A stretch of 64,000 nt of DNA from Pseudomonas sp. 10-1B. GTDB lineage: Bacteria; Pseudomonadota; Gammaproteobacteria; Pseudomonadales; Pseudomonadaceae. The DNA lies in the NCBI RefSeq assembly GCF_000935045.1, contig NZ_JYKS01000031.1:97522-161521 (forward strand), read 5' to 3'. The notes below the pieces were generated by a model. That model did not search any database. It was not told the origin of the DNA and saw only the letters and a list, made by a program, of their open reading frames with translations. A program made the position numbers and the translations under genes. Below, piece after piece: positions 52,499 to 61,099 of this stretch (within the stretch, counting starts at the first letter, position 1; each line of letters begins with the position of its first letter).

Positions 52499-53038
52499 TC
52501 AGCCCCGGCTCGCACAGGCCTCGATCGGCAGCAGGTGCTTGACGAAATTGCACGGCCGGTGCCGCGCATCCAGCTGTTCCACCAGGATTCCCTCCCACGC
52601 CGTACGGCAGGCCCCGGTGGACCCTGGCAGGCAGCACACCAGCGTCCGGTTGGACAACCCGGCCAAGGCCCGGCTCTGCACGGTCGAAGTGCCGATATCC
52701 AGAATCGACAAAGCCCGGAACAACTCGCCAAAGCCATCGATACGTTTGTCCAGCAGGCACTCGACCGCCTCCGGCGTGCTGTCGCGCCCGGTAAAGCCGG
52801 TGCCACCAGTGATCAGCACCACCTGCACCTGTTCATCGGCAATCCAGGTGGCGACCTGGGCGCGGATCTTGTATAGGTCATCCCTGAGCAGCGCCCGCGC
52901 CACCAGGCGGTGACCGATCTCTACCGAACGGCTGGCCAGCAGTTCGCCAGAGGTGTCATTGTCGTAGGTACGGGTGTCGCTGACAGTCAGCACGGCGATG
53001 TTCAGCGGTACGAAGACCGCATCGGGTTGGACGCGCAC
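52499..53038 (-). CDS. moaB: Molybdenum cofactor biosynthesis protein MoaB (MogA family)
   Basis: 179 residues. Family motifs: LTVSDTRTYDNDTSG and ITGGTGFTGRDSTPEAV, with the C-terminal CLPGSTGACRTAWEGIL. MoaB/MogA proteins adenylylate molybdopterin before metal insertion. Length and the GRD-STPEA segment favour MoaB. It belongs functionally with moaA and the molybdoenzyme nearby. Confidence 0.9.
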   Translation of the reverse strand: MRVQPDAVFVPLNIAVLTVSDTRTYDNDTSGELLASRSVEIGHRLVARALLRDDLYKIRAQVATWIADEQVQVVLITGGTGFTGRDSTPEAVECLLDKRIDGFGELFRALSILDIGTSTVQSRALAGLSNRTLVCCLPGSTGACRTAWEGILVEQLDARHRPCNFVKHLLPIEACASRG

Positions 53039-53137
53039 GATTGAAGCTCCTTGAATGTATTTTGGTCACGCTAGAGGCATGGCCCCCGCGGCGTCCAATC
53101 GATATGGCGAACTGTTCCATCGACAAGGTCTATCGCT

Positions 53138-53246
53138 GCCTGTACTGGCCCTATCGCCGGCAAGCCAGCTCCCACAGGGATATCACTGCCCTCAAGGCCT
53201 GCGCCGTACCTGTGGGGGCTTGCCGGCGATAGGGCCAGTACAGGCA
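53138..53246. repeat. REPIN, GCCGGC-type, with a shortened right arm
   Basis: The left arm is complete; in the right arm the sequence between GTGGG and GGCTTGCC is missing five bases compared with other copies, so the hairpin is imperfect. Confidence 0.85.
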
Positions 53247-53314
53247 ACATCAAAAAATGGCCAGCCACCGCAGACTTGGTTAAGGTCAACACACTCAGCA
53301 CGCCAGGCATTTCC

Positions 53315-54202
53315 ATGGACATCAAACAGCTCAAGTTCCTCATCGCCCTCGACAAGACCCGCCACTTCGGCCAGGCGGCGGCGCTGTGCCATATCACCCA
53401 GCCGACCCTGTCCATGCGCCTGCGCAACCTGGAAGACGAACTGGACCTGGTGCTGGTCAAGCGTGGCCAGCGCTTCGAAGGCTTCACCGAGGCCGGCGAA
53501 CGCATCCTGGCCTGGGCCCGCACCTTGCTCGCCGCCCACGACGGCCTGCAGGCCGAAGCCGCCAGCTGCCGTGGCCAGGTGGTCGGCAGCCTGCGCCTGG
53601 GCACGGTGCCCCTGGCCAGCTTCAACCCCATGCACCTGTTGCTGCCACTGCGGGAAAAATACCCCGAACTGCACTTCCAGCTCAGTTCGTTGAGCTCGGA
53701 ACAGATCATCGACGGGCTCAGCCGCAACCAGCTCGACCTGGGCATCTGCTACCTGGACCAGATCAACACCAGCTTCTTCGAAGTGATCGAGCTGGACATC
53801 ACCACCATGGGCCTGCTGCATGACACCCGGCACTTCCAGTTCGCCAGCGACACCCTGTGCTGGGACGAGCTTGGCGATATTCCGCTGGGGTTGCTGAGCA
53901 AAGGCATGCACTACCGCCAGTCGCTGGACCTGAGCTTCCGCAGCCGCGGCCTGGAGCCGAATGCGGTGCTGGAAAGCGACTCGACCTTCCAACTGATCCA
54001 GGCCATCAACACCGGCATGTGCTGCGCGATCATGCCGCTGCACTGCGGCCTGGAGGACCTCAGCGAGCACCTGCGCATCCTGCCGGTGGCCGACGCCGCC
54101 ATCCACAGCCCGGTCGGCCTGCTGCTGCGCCGCAGCGAGCCGCGTTCGGCGATTGCCGAGCAGTGCTTTGACGAGGCGCGGGCGCTGTTTCAGGCCAACT
54201 GA
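53315..54202 (+). CDS. LysR-family transcriptional regulator
   Basis: 295 residues from the ATG at 53315. Winged HTH in 1-60 (MDIKQLKFLIALDKTRHFGQAAALCHITQPTLSMRLRNLE), then a typical effector domain (GSLRLGTVPLASFNPMHLLLPLREKYP). Its 3' end overlaps that of the convergent AraC gene by 13 bp. No divergent target gene is adjacent (the region upstream holds a REPIN), so its regulon is unknown; control of the molybdoenzyme region is a possibility. Confidence 0.87.
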   Translation: MDIKQLKFLIALDKTRHFGQAAALCHITQPTLSMRLRNLEDELDLVLVKRGQRFEGFTEAGERILAWARTLLAAHDGLQAEAASCRGQVVGSLRLGTVPLASFNPMHLLLPLREKYPELHFQLSSLSSEQIIDGLSRNQLDLGICYLDQINTSFFEVIELDITTMGLLHDTRHFQFASDTLCWDELGDIPLGLLSKGMHYRQSLDLSFRSRGLEPNAVLESDSTFQLIQAINTGMCCAIMPLHCGLEDLSEHLRILPVADAAIHSPVGLLLRRSEPRSAIAEQCFDEARALFQAN

Positions 54203-54972
54203 TCGCTGGTCGCCTGGCGATACTGACGCGGGGTAAAGCCGGTCAGTTGCTTGAACTGGCGGCTGAAGGCGCTGTGGTCGGTATAGCCACAGCACATTGC
54301 CACTTCGGTGATCGGCAGTTCCGAATGCAGCAGGCGGTGGGCATGCTCCAGGCGCGCCTTGTGAATCATCTGCCGCGGCGTGAGGTGGAACACCCGCTTG
54401 CAGTAGCGCTCCAGCTGGGCCACGGAAATACCGGCGATACGGGTCAGCTCACGCATGCTGATCGGCTGGTGGAAATGCAGGCGAATGTACTCGTCCACCG
54501 CCGCCAGGCGTTGGTAGGCGGGGTGGCTGTCGGCGGCTGACTGCAGGTCGACCGAAATGCCGACCAGGCCGATGATTTCGCAGGCAGGGTTGTACAGCGG
54601 GCGCTTGTGGGTCAGGCACCAGCCGGGCTCGCGGCTACCGTACAGGTGCAGCTCCAGCTGGTCTTCCAGCACCAGGCCTTCCTTGAGCACGCGGCGGTCC
54701 TGCTCGGTGTAGCCGGGGCCCAGCTGTGCCGGGAACACTTCGGCGCTGGTCTTGCCCAGCAGCGGCTGCAAGCGCTTGAGGCCGCAGCGCTGGACCAGGG
54801 TGTTGTTGGCCAGCACGTAGCGGGCGGCCGGGTCCTTGATGAAGATCGCGGCGTTGGGGATAGCGTCGAGGATCGGCAGTAGCAGGGATACACCGGCTAG
54901 CAGGGCCTCGAGGGTGGCGGGGCGGTGCTGGTCGAGGGACTGGTAGAGGGTTGCCAAGGGATTGTCGGTCAT
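54190..54972 (-). CDS. AraC-family regulator with PAS-like domain, likely of the hydroxyproline operon
   Basis: 260 residues from the ATG at 54972. A PAS-like sensor fills residues about 30-150 (ILDAIPNAAIFIKDPAARYVLANNTLVQRCG and IGLVGISVDLQSA). The two AraC helix-turn-helix motifs are at the C-terminus (SMRELTRIAGISVAQLERYCKRVFHLTPRQM and ITEVAMCCGYTDHSAFSRQFKQLTGFTPRQYR). It is divergent from the permease, so it is most likely the activator of the hydroxyproline genes. Its 3' end overlaps the LysR gene by 13 bp. Confidence 0.88.
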   Translation of the reverse strand: MTDNPLATLYQSLDQHRPATLEALLAGVSLLLPILDAIPNAAIFIKDPAARYVLANNTLVQRCGLKRLQPLLGKTSAEVFPAQLGPGYTEQDRRVLKEGLVLEDQLELHLYGSREPGWCLTHKRPLYNPACEIIGLVGISVDLQSAADSHPAYQRLAAVDEYIRLHFHQPISMRELTRIAGISVAQLERYCKRVFHLTPRQMIHKARLEHAHRLLHSELPITEVAMCCGYTDHSAFSRQFKQLTGFTPRQYRQATSDQLA

Positions 54973-54989
54973 CTTCGGTTCTCTGCTGG

Positions 54990-55099
54990 CAGCGCCTGCC
55001 TCTTCGCGGGCTCGCCCGCTCCCACAGGTGCCCCACAAATTTCAAACCCTGTGCTGTATCTGTGGGAGCGGGCATGCCCGCGAAGAGGCAGGCACTGCG
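54990..55099. repeat. REPIN, TTCGCGGG-type
   Basis: Arms GCCTCTTCGCGGGCTCGCCC and GGGCATGCCCGCGAAGAGGC lie in the 375-bp divergent region (54973-55347) between the AraC and permease genes. I see no gene or clear operator in the rest of the gap. Confidence 0.88.
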
Positions 55100-55347
55100 A
55101 TTACATCTCTACAGCCCTTATGCGGTATGGCTTTCAGCCTATCCAGCGCCCTTCCAGCGCGCCACTGCTTTTTTGCAACTATGCCGATTTCGTCATCCCC
55201 CTTGCAGAAAAGCATCAAGAACCGTCGCCCCGATCGGTCCACTCTATGCCCCACGCAAGCCGCCCAAGTCCTACAAGAGCGCGGCCTGAAAAGCCGCATC
55301 TCGTGACATCAGACCTGCCTATCCAAAACCTACAAAAAGGCGAACCC

Positions 55348-56964
55348 ATGTCAGGCAAATTCAAGAAACAGTTGTCATTGCTGGACCTCACCTTCATCGG
55401 CCTAGGCGCCATCTTCGGCTCCGGCTGGCTGTTCGCCGCCAGCCACGTCTCGGCCATCGCCGGCCCGGCCGGCATCCTCTCCTGGTTCCTCGGCGGCTTC
55501 GCCGTATTGCTGCTGGGCATCGTCTATTGCGAGCTCGGCGCCGCCCTGCCCCGCGCTGGTGGCGTGGTGCGCTACCCGGTGTACTCGCACGGCCCGCTGC
55601 TGGGCTACCTGATGGGCTTCATCACCCTGATCGCCTTTTCCAGCCTGATCGCCATCGAAGTGGTCGCCTCGCGCCAATACGCCGCCGCCTGGTTTCCCGG
55701 GCTGACCAAGGCCGGCTCCAGCGACCCGACCGTGCTCGGCTGGCTGGTGCAGTTCGCCCTACTGGGGCTGTTCTTCTTCCTCAACTACCGCAGCGTGAAA
55801 ACCTTCGCCAAGGCCAACAACCTGGTCAGCGTGTTCAAGTTCATCGTGCCGCTGCTGGTGATCGGCGTGCTGTTCACCTTCTTCAAGCCGGAAAACTTCG
55901 AGGTCCAGGGCTTTGCTCCATTCGGCTTGTCCGGGGTGGAAATGGCCGTGTCGGCCGGTGGCATCATCTTCGCCTACCTGGGCCTGACGCCAATCATTTC
56001 AGTAGCCAGCGAGGTGAAGAACCCGCAGCGCACCATCCCGATTGCGCTGATCCTCTCGGTGCTGCTGTCCACCGCGATTTACGCCCTGCTGCAGTTGGCC
56101 TTCCTTGGCAGCGTGCCGACCGAAATGCTGGCCGACGGCTGGGCCAGCGTGACCAAGCAACTGGCCCTGCCCTACCGTGACATCGCCCTGGCCCTGGGTG
56201 TGGGCTGGCTGGCCTACCTAGTGGTGGCCGACGCGGTGATCTCGCCCAGCGGCTGCGGCAACATCTACATGAACGCCACCCCACGCGTGGTCTATGGCTG
56301 GGCGCAGACCGGCACCTTCTTCAAGTACTTCACCCGCATCGACGCAGAGTCCGGCATCCCGCGCCCTGCGCTGTGGCTTACCTTTGGCCTGTCGGTGTTC
56401 TGGACCCTGCCATTCCCGTCGTGGGAGGCGCTGATCAACGTGGTTTCCGCGGCCCTGGTACTGAGCTACGCCGTTGCCCCGGTCACCGTCGCCGCCCTGC
56501 GCCGCAACGCACCGGGTATGCCACGCCCGTTCCGGGTCAAGGGCATGGGCGTGCTCGGCCCGCTGTCTTTCATCATCGCTGCGCTGATCGTCTACTGGTC
56601 CGGCTGGAACACCGTGTCGTGGCTGCTGGCCCTGCAGATCGTGATGTTCGTGCTGTACCTGCTGTGCAGACGCTTCGTGCCCACCCAGCACCTGTCGCTG
56701 GCCCAGCAAGTGCGCTCGTCGGCGTGGCTGATCGGCTTCTACGCGGTGACCATCCTGCTGTCGTGGCTGGGCAGCTTCGGTGGCCTGGGGGTGCTCGGCC
56801 ACCCGTTCGACACCGTGGCCGTGGCCATCTGCGCACTGGGCATCTACTACTGGGGCGCGGCCACTGGTGTGCCTGCCCACCTGGTGCGCTTGGAAGGCGA
56901 GGATGAAAGCGAAGCTAGTCATGAGCCGCTGGTAGCCCAACGTCCCGCCGCACTGGCTCGGTGA
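55348..56964 (+). CDS. APC-family amino acid permease, probable hydroxyproline transporter
   Basis: 538 residues, with AAAAAGG upstream. About 12 to 14 membrane segments; the first is the APC unwound helix (LLDLTFIGLGAIFGSGWLFAAS) and RSVKTFAKANNLVSVFKFIVP is also typical. It is longer than GabP-like permeases owing to C-terminal helices. It leads the hydroxyproline operon, so the natural cargo is hydroxyproline; this is inferred from its position. Confidence 0.85.
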   Translation: MSGKFKKQLSLLDLTFIGLGAIFGSGWLFAASHVSAIAGPAGILSWFLGGFAVLLLGIVYCELGAALPRAGGVVRYPVYSHGPLLGYLMGFITLIAFSSLIAIEVVASRQYAAAWFPGLTKAGSSDPTVLGWLVQFALLGLFFFLNYRSVKTFAKANNLVSVFKFIVPLLVIGVLFTFFKPENFEVQGFAPFGLSGVEMAVSAGGIIFAYLGLTPIISVASEVKNPQRTIPIALILSVLLSTAIYALLQLAFLGSVPTEMLADGWASVTKQLALPYRDIALALGVGWLAYLVVADAVISPSGCGNIYMNATPRVVYGWAQTGTFFKYFTRIDAESGIPRPALWLTFGLSVFWTLPFPSWEALINVVSAALVLSYAVAPVTVAALRRNAPGMPRPFRVKGMGVLGPLSFIIAALIVYWSGWNTVSWLLALQIVMFVLYLLCRRFVPTQHLSLAQQVRSSAWLIGFYAVTILLSWLGSFGGLGVLGHPFDTVAVAICALGIYYWGAATGVPAHLVRLEGEDESEASHEPLVAQRPAALAR

Positions 56965-56967
56965 AGG

Positions 56968-57373
56968 CTACTGGCCCTATCGCCGGCAAGCCAGCTCCCA
57001 CAAGTACTGCACAAGCCTTAGGAACAGTGGAGCACCTGTGGGAGCCGGCTTGCCGGCAATGAGGCCCGCACAAACAGCACAAGACTTGGCTCCCACAAGT
57101 ACTGCACAAGCCTTAGGAACAGTGGAGCACCTGTGGGAGCCGGCTTGCCGGCGATGAGGCCCGCACAAACAGCACAAGACTTGGCTCCCACAGGTACTGC
57201 ACAAGCATTAGGAACAGTGGAGCACCTGTGGGAGCCGGCTTGCCGGCAATGAGGCCCGCACAAACAGCACAAGACTTGGCTCCCACAGGTACTGCACAAG
57301 CATTAGGAACAGTGGAGCACCTGTGGGAGCTGGCTTGCCGGCGATGAAGCCCGAACAAACAGCACAAGACTTG
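56968..57373. repeat. REP-derived tandem array of four 95-bp units
   Basis: After an initial REP arm (from 56968), exactly four 95-bp units run from 56994 to 57373 (starts 56994, 57089, 57184, 57279). Each contains GCTCCCACA, TACTGCACAAG, CACCTGTGGGAGC and GGCTTGCCGGC, so each can form a hairpin. Units 1 and 2 share one variant (CAAGTACTGC) and 3 and 4 another (CAGGTACTGC). Unit 4 differs at its end (GATGAAGCCCGA). It lies between the permease and epimerase genes within the operon and fills the 432-bp gap. Confidence 0.95.
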
Positions 57374-57396
57374 CTGATCAAAGAATGGACAAGCTC

Positions 57397-58323
57397 ATGA
57401 AACAGATTCACGTCATCGACTCGCACACCGGCGGCGAACCCACTCGCCTGGTAATGAAAGGCTTCCCGCAACTGCACGGCCGCAGCATGGCCGAACAGCG
57501 CGACGAACTGCGCGAGCTGCACGACCAGTGGCGGCGGGCCTGCCTGCTGGAACCACGCGGCAACGATGTGCTGGTCGGTGCGCTGTACTGCCCAGCGGTA
57601 TCGTCCGACGCCACCTGTGGGGTGATCTTCTTCAACAACGCGGGTTACCTGAACATGTGCGGCCACGGCACCATCGGCCTGGTCGCCTCGCTGCAACACC
57701 TGGGCCTGATCGCACCGGGCGTGCACAAGATCGACACCCCGGTAGGCCAGGTCAGCGCCACCTTGCATGAAGACGGCGCCGTCACCGTTGGCAACGTGCC
57801 CTCCTACCGCTACCGCCAGCAGGTGGCGGTAGATGTGCCCGGCCATGGCGTGGTGCACGGCGACATTGCCTGGGGTGGCAACTGGTTCTTCCTGGTCGCC
57901 GAACACGGCCAGCGCATCGAACTGGACAACCGCGAAGCGCTGATCGAGTACACCTGGGCCATGCTCAAGGCCCTCGAAGCGCAGGGCATCACCGGCGAAA
58001 ACGGCGCGCCCATCGACCACGTCGAGCTGTTCGCCGACGACGCTAACGCCGACAGCCGCAACTTCGTGATGTGCCCCGGCAAAGCCTACGACCGCTCGCC
58101 CTGCGGCACCGGCACCAGTGCCAAGCTGGCCTGCCTGGCCGCCGACGGCAAGCTTGGCGAAGGCCAGACCTGGGTACAGGCCAGCATCACCGGCAGCCAG
58201 TTCCATGGCCGCTTCGAGCATGACGGCGAGCGTATTCGCCCATTCATCACCGGCCGCGCCTACATGACCGCCGACAGCACCCTGCTGATCGACGAACAAG
58301 ACCCGTTCGCCTGGGGCATCTGA
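57397..58323 (+). CDS. 4-hydroxyproline 2-epimerase
   Basis: 308 residues from the ATG at 57397, the start used by family members (MKQIHVIDSHTGGEPTRLV); an ATG 12 bp upstream is also possible and neither has a strong ribosome site. Both catalytic cysteines are present: Cys88 in MCGHGTIG and Cys236 in SPCGTGTSA. The enzyme converts trans-4-hydroxy-L-proline to cis-4-hydroxy-D-proline. Order and neighbours match the known P. putida hydroxyproline cluster as I remember it. Confidence 0.93.
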   Translation: MKQIHVIDSHTGGEPTRLVMKGFPQLHGRSMAEQRDELRELHDQWRRACLLEPRGNDVLVGALYCPAVSSDATCGVIFFNNAGYLNMCGHGTIGLVASLQHLGLIAPGVHKIDTPVGQVSATLHEDGAVTVGNVPSYRYRQQVAVDVPGHGVVHGDIAWGGNWFFLVAEHGQRIELDNREALIEYTWAMLKALEAQGITGENGAPIDHVELFADDANADSRNFVMCPGKAYDRSPCGTGTSAKLACLAADGKLGEGQTWVQASITGSQFHGRFEHDGERIRPFITGRAYMTADSTLLIDEQDPFAWGI

Positions 58324-58369
58324 CCCCGGCCATTTCTTACCAACCCGAATTTCGCCAGGAGTAACGACA

Positions 58370-59317
58370 ATGACCAACAACATCTTCACCGGCACCATGC
58401 CCGCCCTGATGACCCCATGCACCGCCGAGCGCAAGCCGGACTTCGATGCCCTGGTGCGCAAGGGCCGCGAACTGATCGAGGCCGGCATGAGCGCCGTGGT
58501 GTACTGCGGCTCGATGGGTGACTGGCCGCTGCTGACCGAGGCCGAGCGCCAGGAAGGCGTGGCACGCCTGGTGGCTGCCGGCATCCCCACCATCGTCGGC
58601 ACTGGCGCGGTGAACACCCGTGAAGCGGTATCTCACGCCGCGCACGCAGCCAAAGTCGGCGCCGCCGGCCTGATGGTCATCCCCCGCGTGCTCAGCCGCG
58701 GCGCCTCGCTGATCGCCCAGAAGCACCACTTCTCGGCCATCCTCGCCGCCGCGCCGAAGCTGCCGGCAGTTATCTACAACAGCCCGTACTACGGCTTCGC
58801 CACCCGCGCCGACCTGTTCTTCGAGCTGCGCCGCGAATTCCCCAACCTGATCGGCTTCAAGGAGTTCGGCGGTGGCGCCGACCTGCGCTACGCCGCCGAG
58901 CACATCACCTCCAAGGATGACGACGTGACCCTGATGGTCGGCGTCGACACCCAGGTGGTGCATGGTTTCGTCAACTGCAACGCCACCGGCGCCATCACCG
59001 GCATCGGCAACGCCCTGCCACGGGAAGTGCTGCAGCTGGTGAGCCTGAGCAAGCAGGCGGCCAAGGGCGACGCCCGCGCCCGCCGCCTGGCGCGTGAGCT
59101 GGAGGCGGCACTGGCTGTGCTGTCATCGTTCGATGAGGGCTGCGACCTGGTGCTGTACTACAAGCACCTGATGGTGCTCAACGGCGACACCGAATACAGC
59201 CTGCACTTCAACGACACCGATGCCCTGACCGACGCCCAGCGCAACTATGCCGAGCAGCAGTACGCGCTGTTCCGCAGCTGGTACGCCAGCTGGTCGGCCG
59301 AGCAGAACCTGGCCTGA
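58370..59317 (+). CDS. 1-pyrroline-4-hydroxy-2-carboxylate deaminase (DapA family)
   Basis: 315 residues. Preceded by CAGGAG. DapA-family features: carboxylate loop YCGSMGDWPLLTE, catalytic Tyr in YNSPYYGF and Schiff-base Lys in LIGFKEFGGGADLR. In the hydroxyproline operon this enzyme deaminates the pyrroline made by the FAD dehydrogenase, yielding 2-oxoglutarate semialdehyde. Separated from the next gene by a REPIN and 202 bp. Confidence 0.9.
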   Translation: MTNNIFTGTMPALMTPCTAERKPDFDALVRKGRELIEAGMSAVVYCGSMGDWPLLTEAERQEGVARLVAAGIPTIVGTGAVNTREAVSHAAHAAKVGAAGLMVIPRVLSRGASLIAQKHHFSAILAAAPKLPAVIYNSPYYGFATRADLFFELRREFPNLIGFKEFGGGADLRYAAEHITSKDDDVTLMVGVDTQVVHGFVNCNATGAITGIGNALPREVLQLVSLSKQAAKGDARARRLARELEAALAVLSSFDEGCDLVLYYKHLMVLNGDTEYSLHFNDTDALTDAQRNYAEQQYALFRSWYASWSAEQNLA

Positions 59318-59334
59318 ACAGCCACTGCTTGACT

Positions 59335-59419
59335 CTGTGGGAGCGGGCATGCCCGCGAAGCAGGCTCCGCGGTGCATGGCACCGGCTGCGCCGGTGTTCG
59401 CGGGCACGCCCGCTCCCAC
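59335..59419. repeat. REPIN, GCGGGC-type in head-to-head order
   Basis: TGTGGGAGCGGGCATGCCCG and CGGGCACGCCCGCTCCCACA bracket GCACCGGCTGCGCCGGTG; the third copy of this variant. It sits inside the hydroxyproline operon. Confidence 0.88.
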
Positions 59420-59443
59420 ATTGATCGGCGTATGCAGGTCAAT

Positions 59444-59488
59444 TGCAGGAGCGGCCTTGTGTCGCGAAAGGGGCGCATAGCGCCCCCA
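59444..59488. repeat. Second-type REP element (GCGGCC...TCGCGA)
   Basis: AGGAGCGGCCTTGTGTCGCG is followed by a GGGGCGC/GCGCCCC hairpin. It is unlike the common REPs but matches half of the hybrid element at 62352. Confidence 0.65.
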
Positions 59489-59519
59489 CAATCCAGAATT
59501 TTTCTCCCAAGGAGGCTCC

Positions 59520-61097
59520 ATGACCCTGACAGGCAACCTGCTGATCGGCCAGACGCCGGTAACCGGCAGCCGCGAAGCCATCCGTGCCATCGACCCGGCC
59601 ACCGGTCAAACGCTGGAACCGGCCTACCTCGGCGGCACCGGCGAACACGTGGCCCAAGCCTGCGCCCTGGCCTGGGCGGCGTTCGATGCCTACCGCGAAA
59701 CCTCGCTCGAACAACGGGCACAATTTCTCGAAACCATCGCCGCCGAGATCGAAGCCCTTGGCGATGCCCTGATCGACCGCGCCGTGGCTGAAACCGGCCT
59801 GCCCAAGGCGCGCATCCAAGGCGAGCGGGGCCGCACCTGCACCCAACTGCGCACCTTCGCCCGAGTGGTGCGGGCCGGTGAATGGCTGGACGTGCGGGTC
59901 GATAACGCCCTGCCCGAACGCCAACCCCTGCCACGCGCTGACCTGCGCCAGCGCCAGGTGGCGCTGGGGCCGGTGGCGGTGTTCGGCGCCAGCAATTTCC
60001 CATTGGCGTTCTCGGTGGCCGGTGGCGACACCGCCTCGGCATTGGCGGCTGGCTGCCCGGTGGTAGTCAAGGCCCACAGTGCCCACCCGGGCACCAGTGA
60101 GCTGGTCGGCCAAGCAGTGGCACAAGCGGTGAAACAATGCGGCTTGCCGGCTGGCGTGTTCTCACTGTTGTACGGCGCGGGCCGTGAAGTCGGTATTGCG
60201 CTGGTCAGCGACCCGCGCATAAAGGCCGTTGGCTTTACCGGCTCGCGCAGCGGGGGTGTCGCACTGTGCCAAGCAGCCCAGGCCCGCCCAGAGCCGATCC
60301 CGGTGTACGCCGAAATGAGCTCGATCAACCCGGTGTTCCTGTTCGATGCCGCCCTGCAAGCCCGCGCCGAGGCACTGGCGCAAGGCTTCGTCGCCTCGCT
60401 GACCCAGGGGGCAGGCCAGTTCTGCACCAACCCCGGCCTGGTGATCGCCCGCCAGGGGCCGGCGTTGCAGCGTTTCATCAGCGCCGCCAGCGAACACGTG
60501 CGCCAAGCCGCCGCGCAAACCATGCTCACCCCGGGCATCTTCAGTGCCTACCAGGCCGGTATCGGTGCCCTGACGGAAAACGCCAATGCTCAGGCCGCAG
60601 CCCATGGCCAGGCCGGGCAAGGCCCCAACCAGTGCCAGGCGCAGCTGTTCGTGACCCAGGCCGAAGCCTTCCTGGCCGACCCGGCGTTGCAGGCCGAGGT
60701 GTTCGGTGCAGCGTCGCTGGTGGTGGCGTGCGCCAACGATGAGCAGGTGCGCCAGGTAGCCGAGCACCTCGATGGCCAGCTGACCGCCACCCTGCAACTG
60801 GACGAGGCCGACATCGACAGCGCCCGCGCCCTGCTGCCCACCCTGGAACGCAAGGCCGGGCGCATTCTGGTCAATGGCTGGCCAACCGGCGTCGAGGTAT
60901 GCGATGCCATGGTGCATGGCGGGCCGTTCCCGGCCACCTCCGATGCCCGCACCACCTCGGTAGGCACGGCGGCGATCCTGCGCTTCCTGCGCCCGGTGTG
61001 CTACCAGGACTTCCCTGATGCCCTGCTGCCCCAGGCGCTGAAAAACGGCAACCCGCTGCAGTTGCGGCGCCTGCTTGACGGTAAACGGGAAGGCTGA
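59520..61097 (+). CDS. 2-oxoglutarate semialdehyde dehydrogenase
   Basis: 525 residues, with AAGGAGG upstream. ALDH active-site residues: Asn in FGASNFPL, Lys in VVKAHSAHP, Glu in YAEMSSINP and Cys in GAGQFCTNPG. The AEMSS motif and length are those of alpha-ketoglutarate semialdehyde dehydrogenases. It produces 2-oxoglutarate, the end of the hydroxyproline route, using NAD(P). Last residues lie 2 bp before the FAD gene. Confidence 0.93.
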   Translation: MTLTGNLLIGQTPVTGSREAIRAIDPATGQTLEPAYLGGTGEHVAQACALAWAAFDAYRETSLEQRAQFLETIAAEIEALGDALIDRAVAETGLPKARIQGERGRTCTQLRTFARVVRAGEWLDVRVDNALPERQPLPRADLRQRQVALGPVAVFGASNFPLAFSVAGGDTASALAAGCPVVVKAHSAHPGTSELVGQAVAQAVKQCGLPAGVFSLLYGAGREVGIALVSDPRIKAVGFTGSRSGGVALCQAAQARPEPIPVYAEMSSINPVFLFDAALQARAEALAQGFVASLTQGAGQFCTNPGLVIARQGPALQRFISAASEHVRQAAAQTMLTPGIFSAYQAGIGALTENANAQAAAHGQAGQGPNQCQAQLFVTQAEAFLADPALQAEVFGAASLVVACANDEQVRQVAEHLDGQLTATLQLDEADIDSARALLPTLERKAGRILVNGWPTGVEVCDAMVHGGPFPATSDARTTSVGTAAILRFLRPVCYQDFPDALLPQALKNGNPLQLRRLLDGKREG

Positions 61098-61099
61098 GC

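Noticed and set aside
56915..57367. Small repetitive minus-strand open frames across the tandem array
   Set aside because: They change frame with every 95-bp unit and simply read through the REP repeats.
56994..57373. CRISPR array
   Set aside because: Units are 95 bp, contiguous and nearly identical through their whole length, with REP cores and no unique spacers or cas genes.
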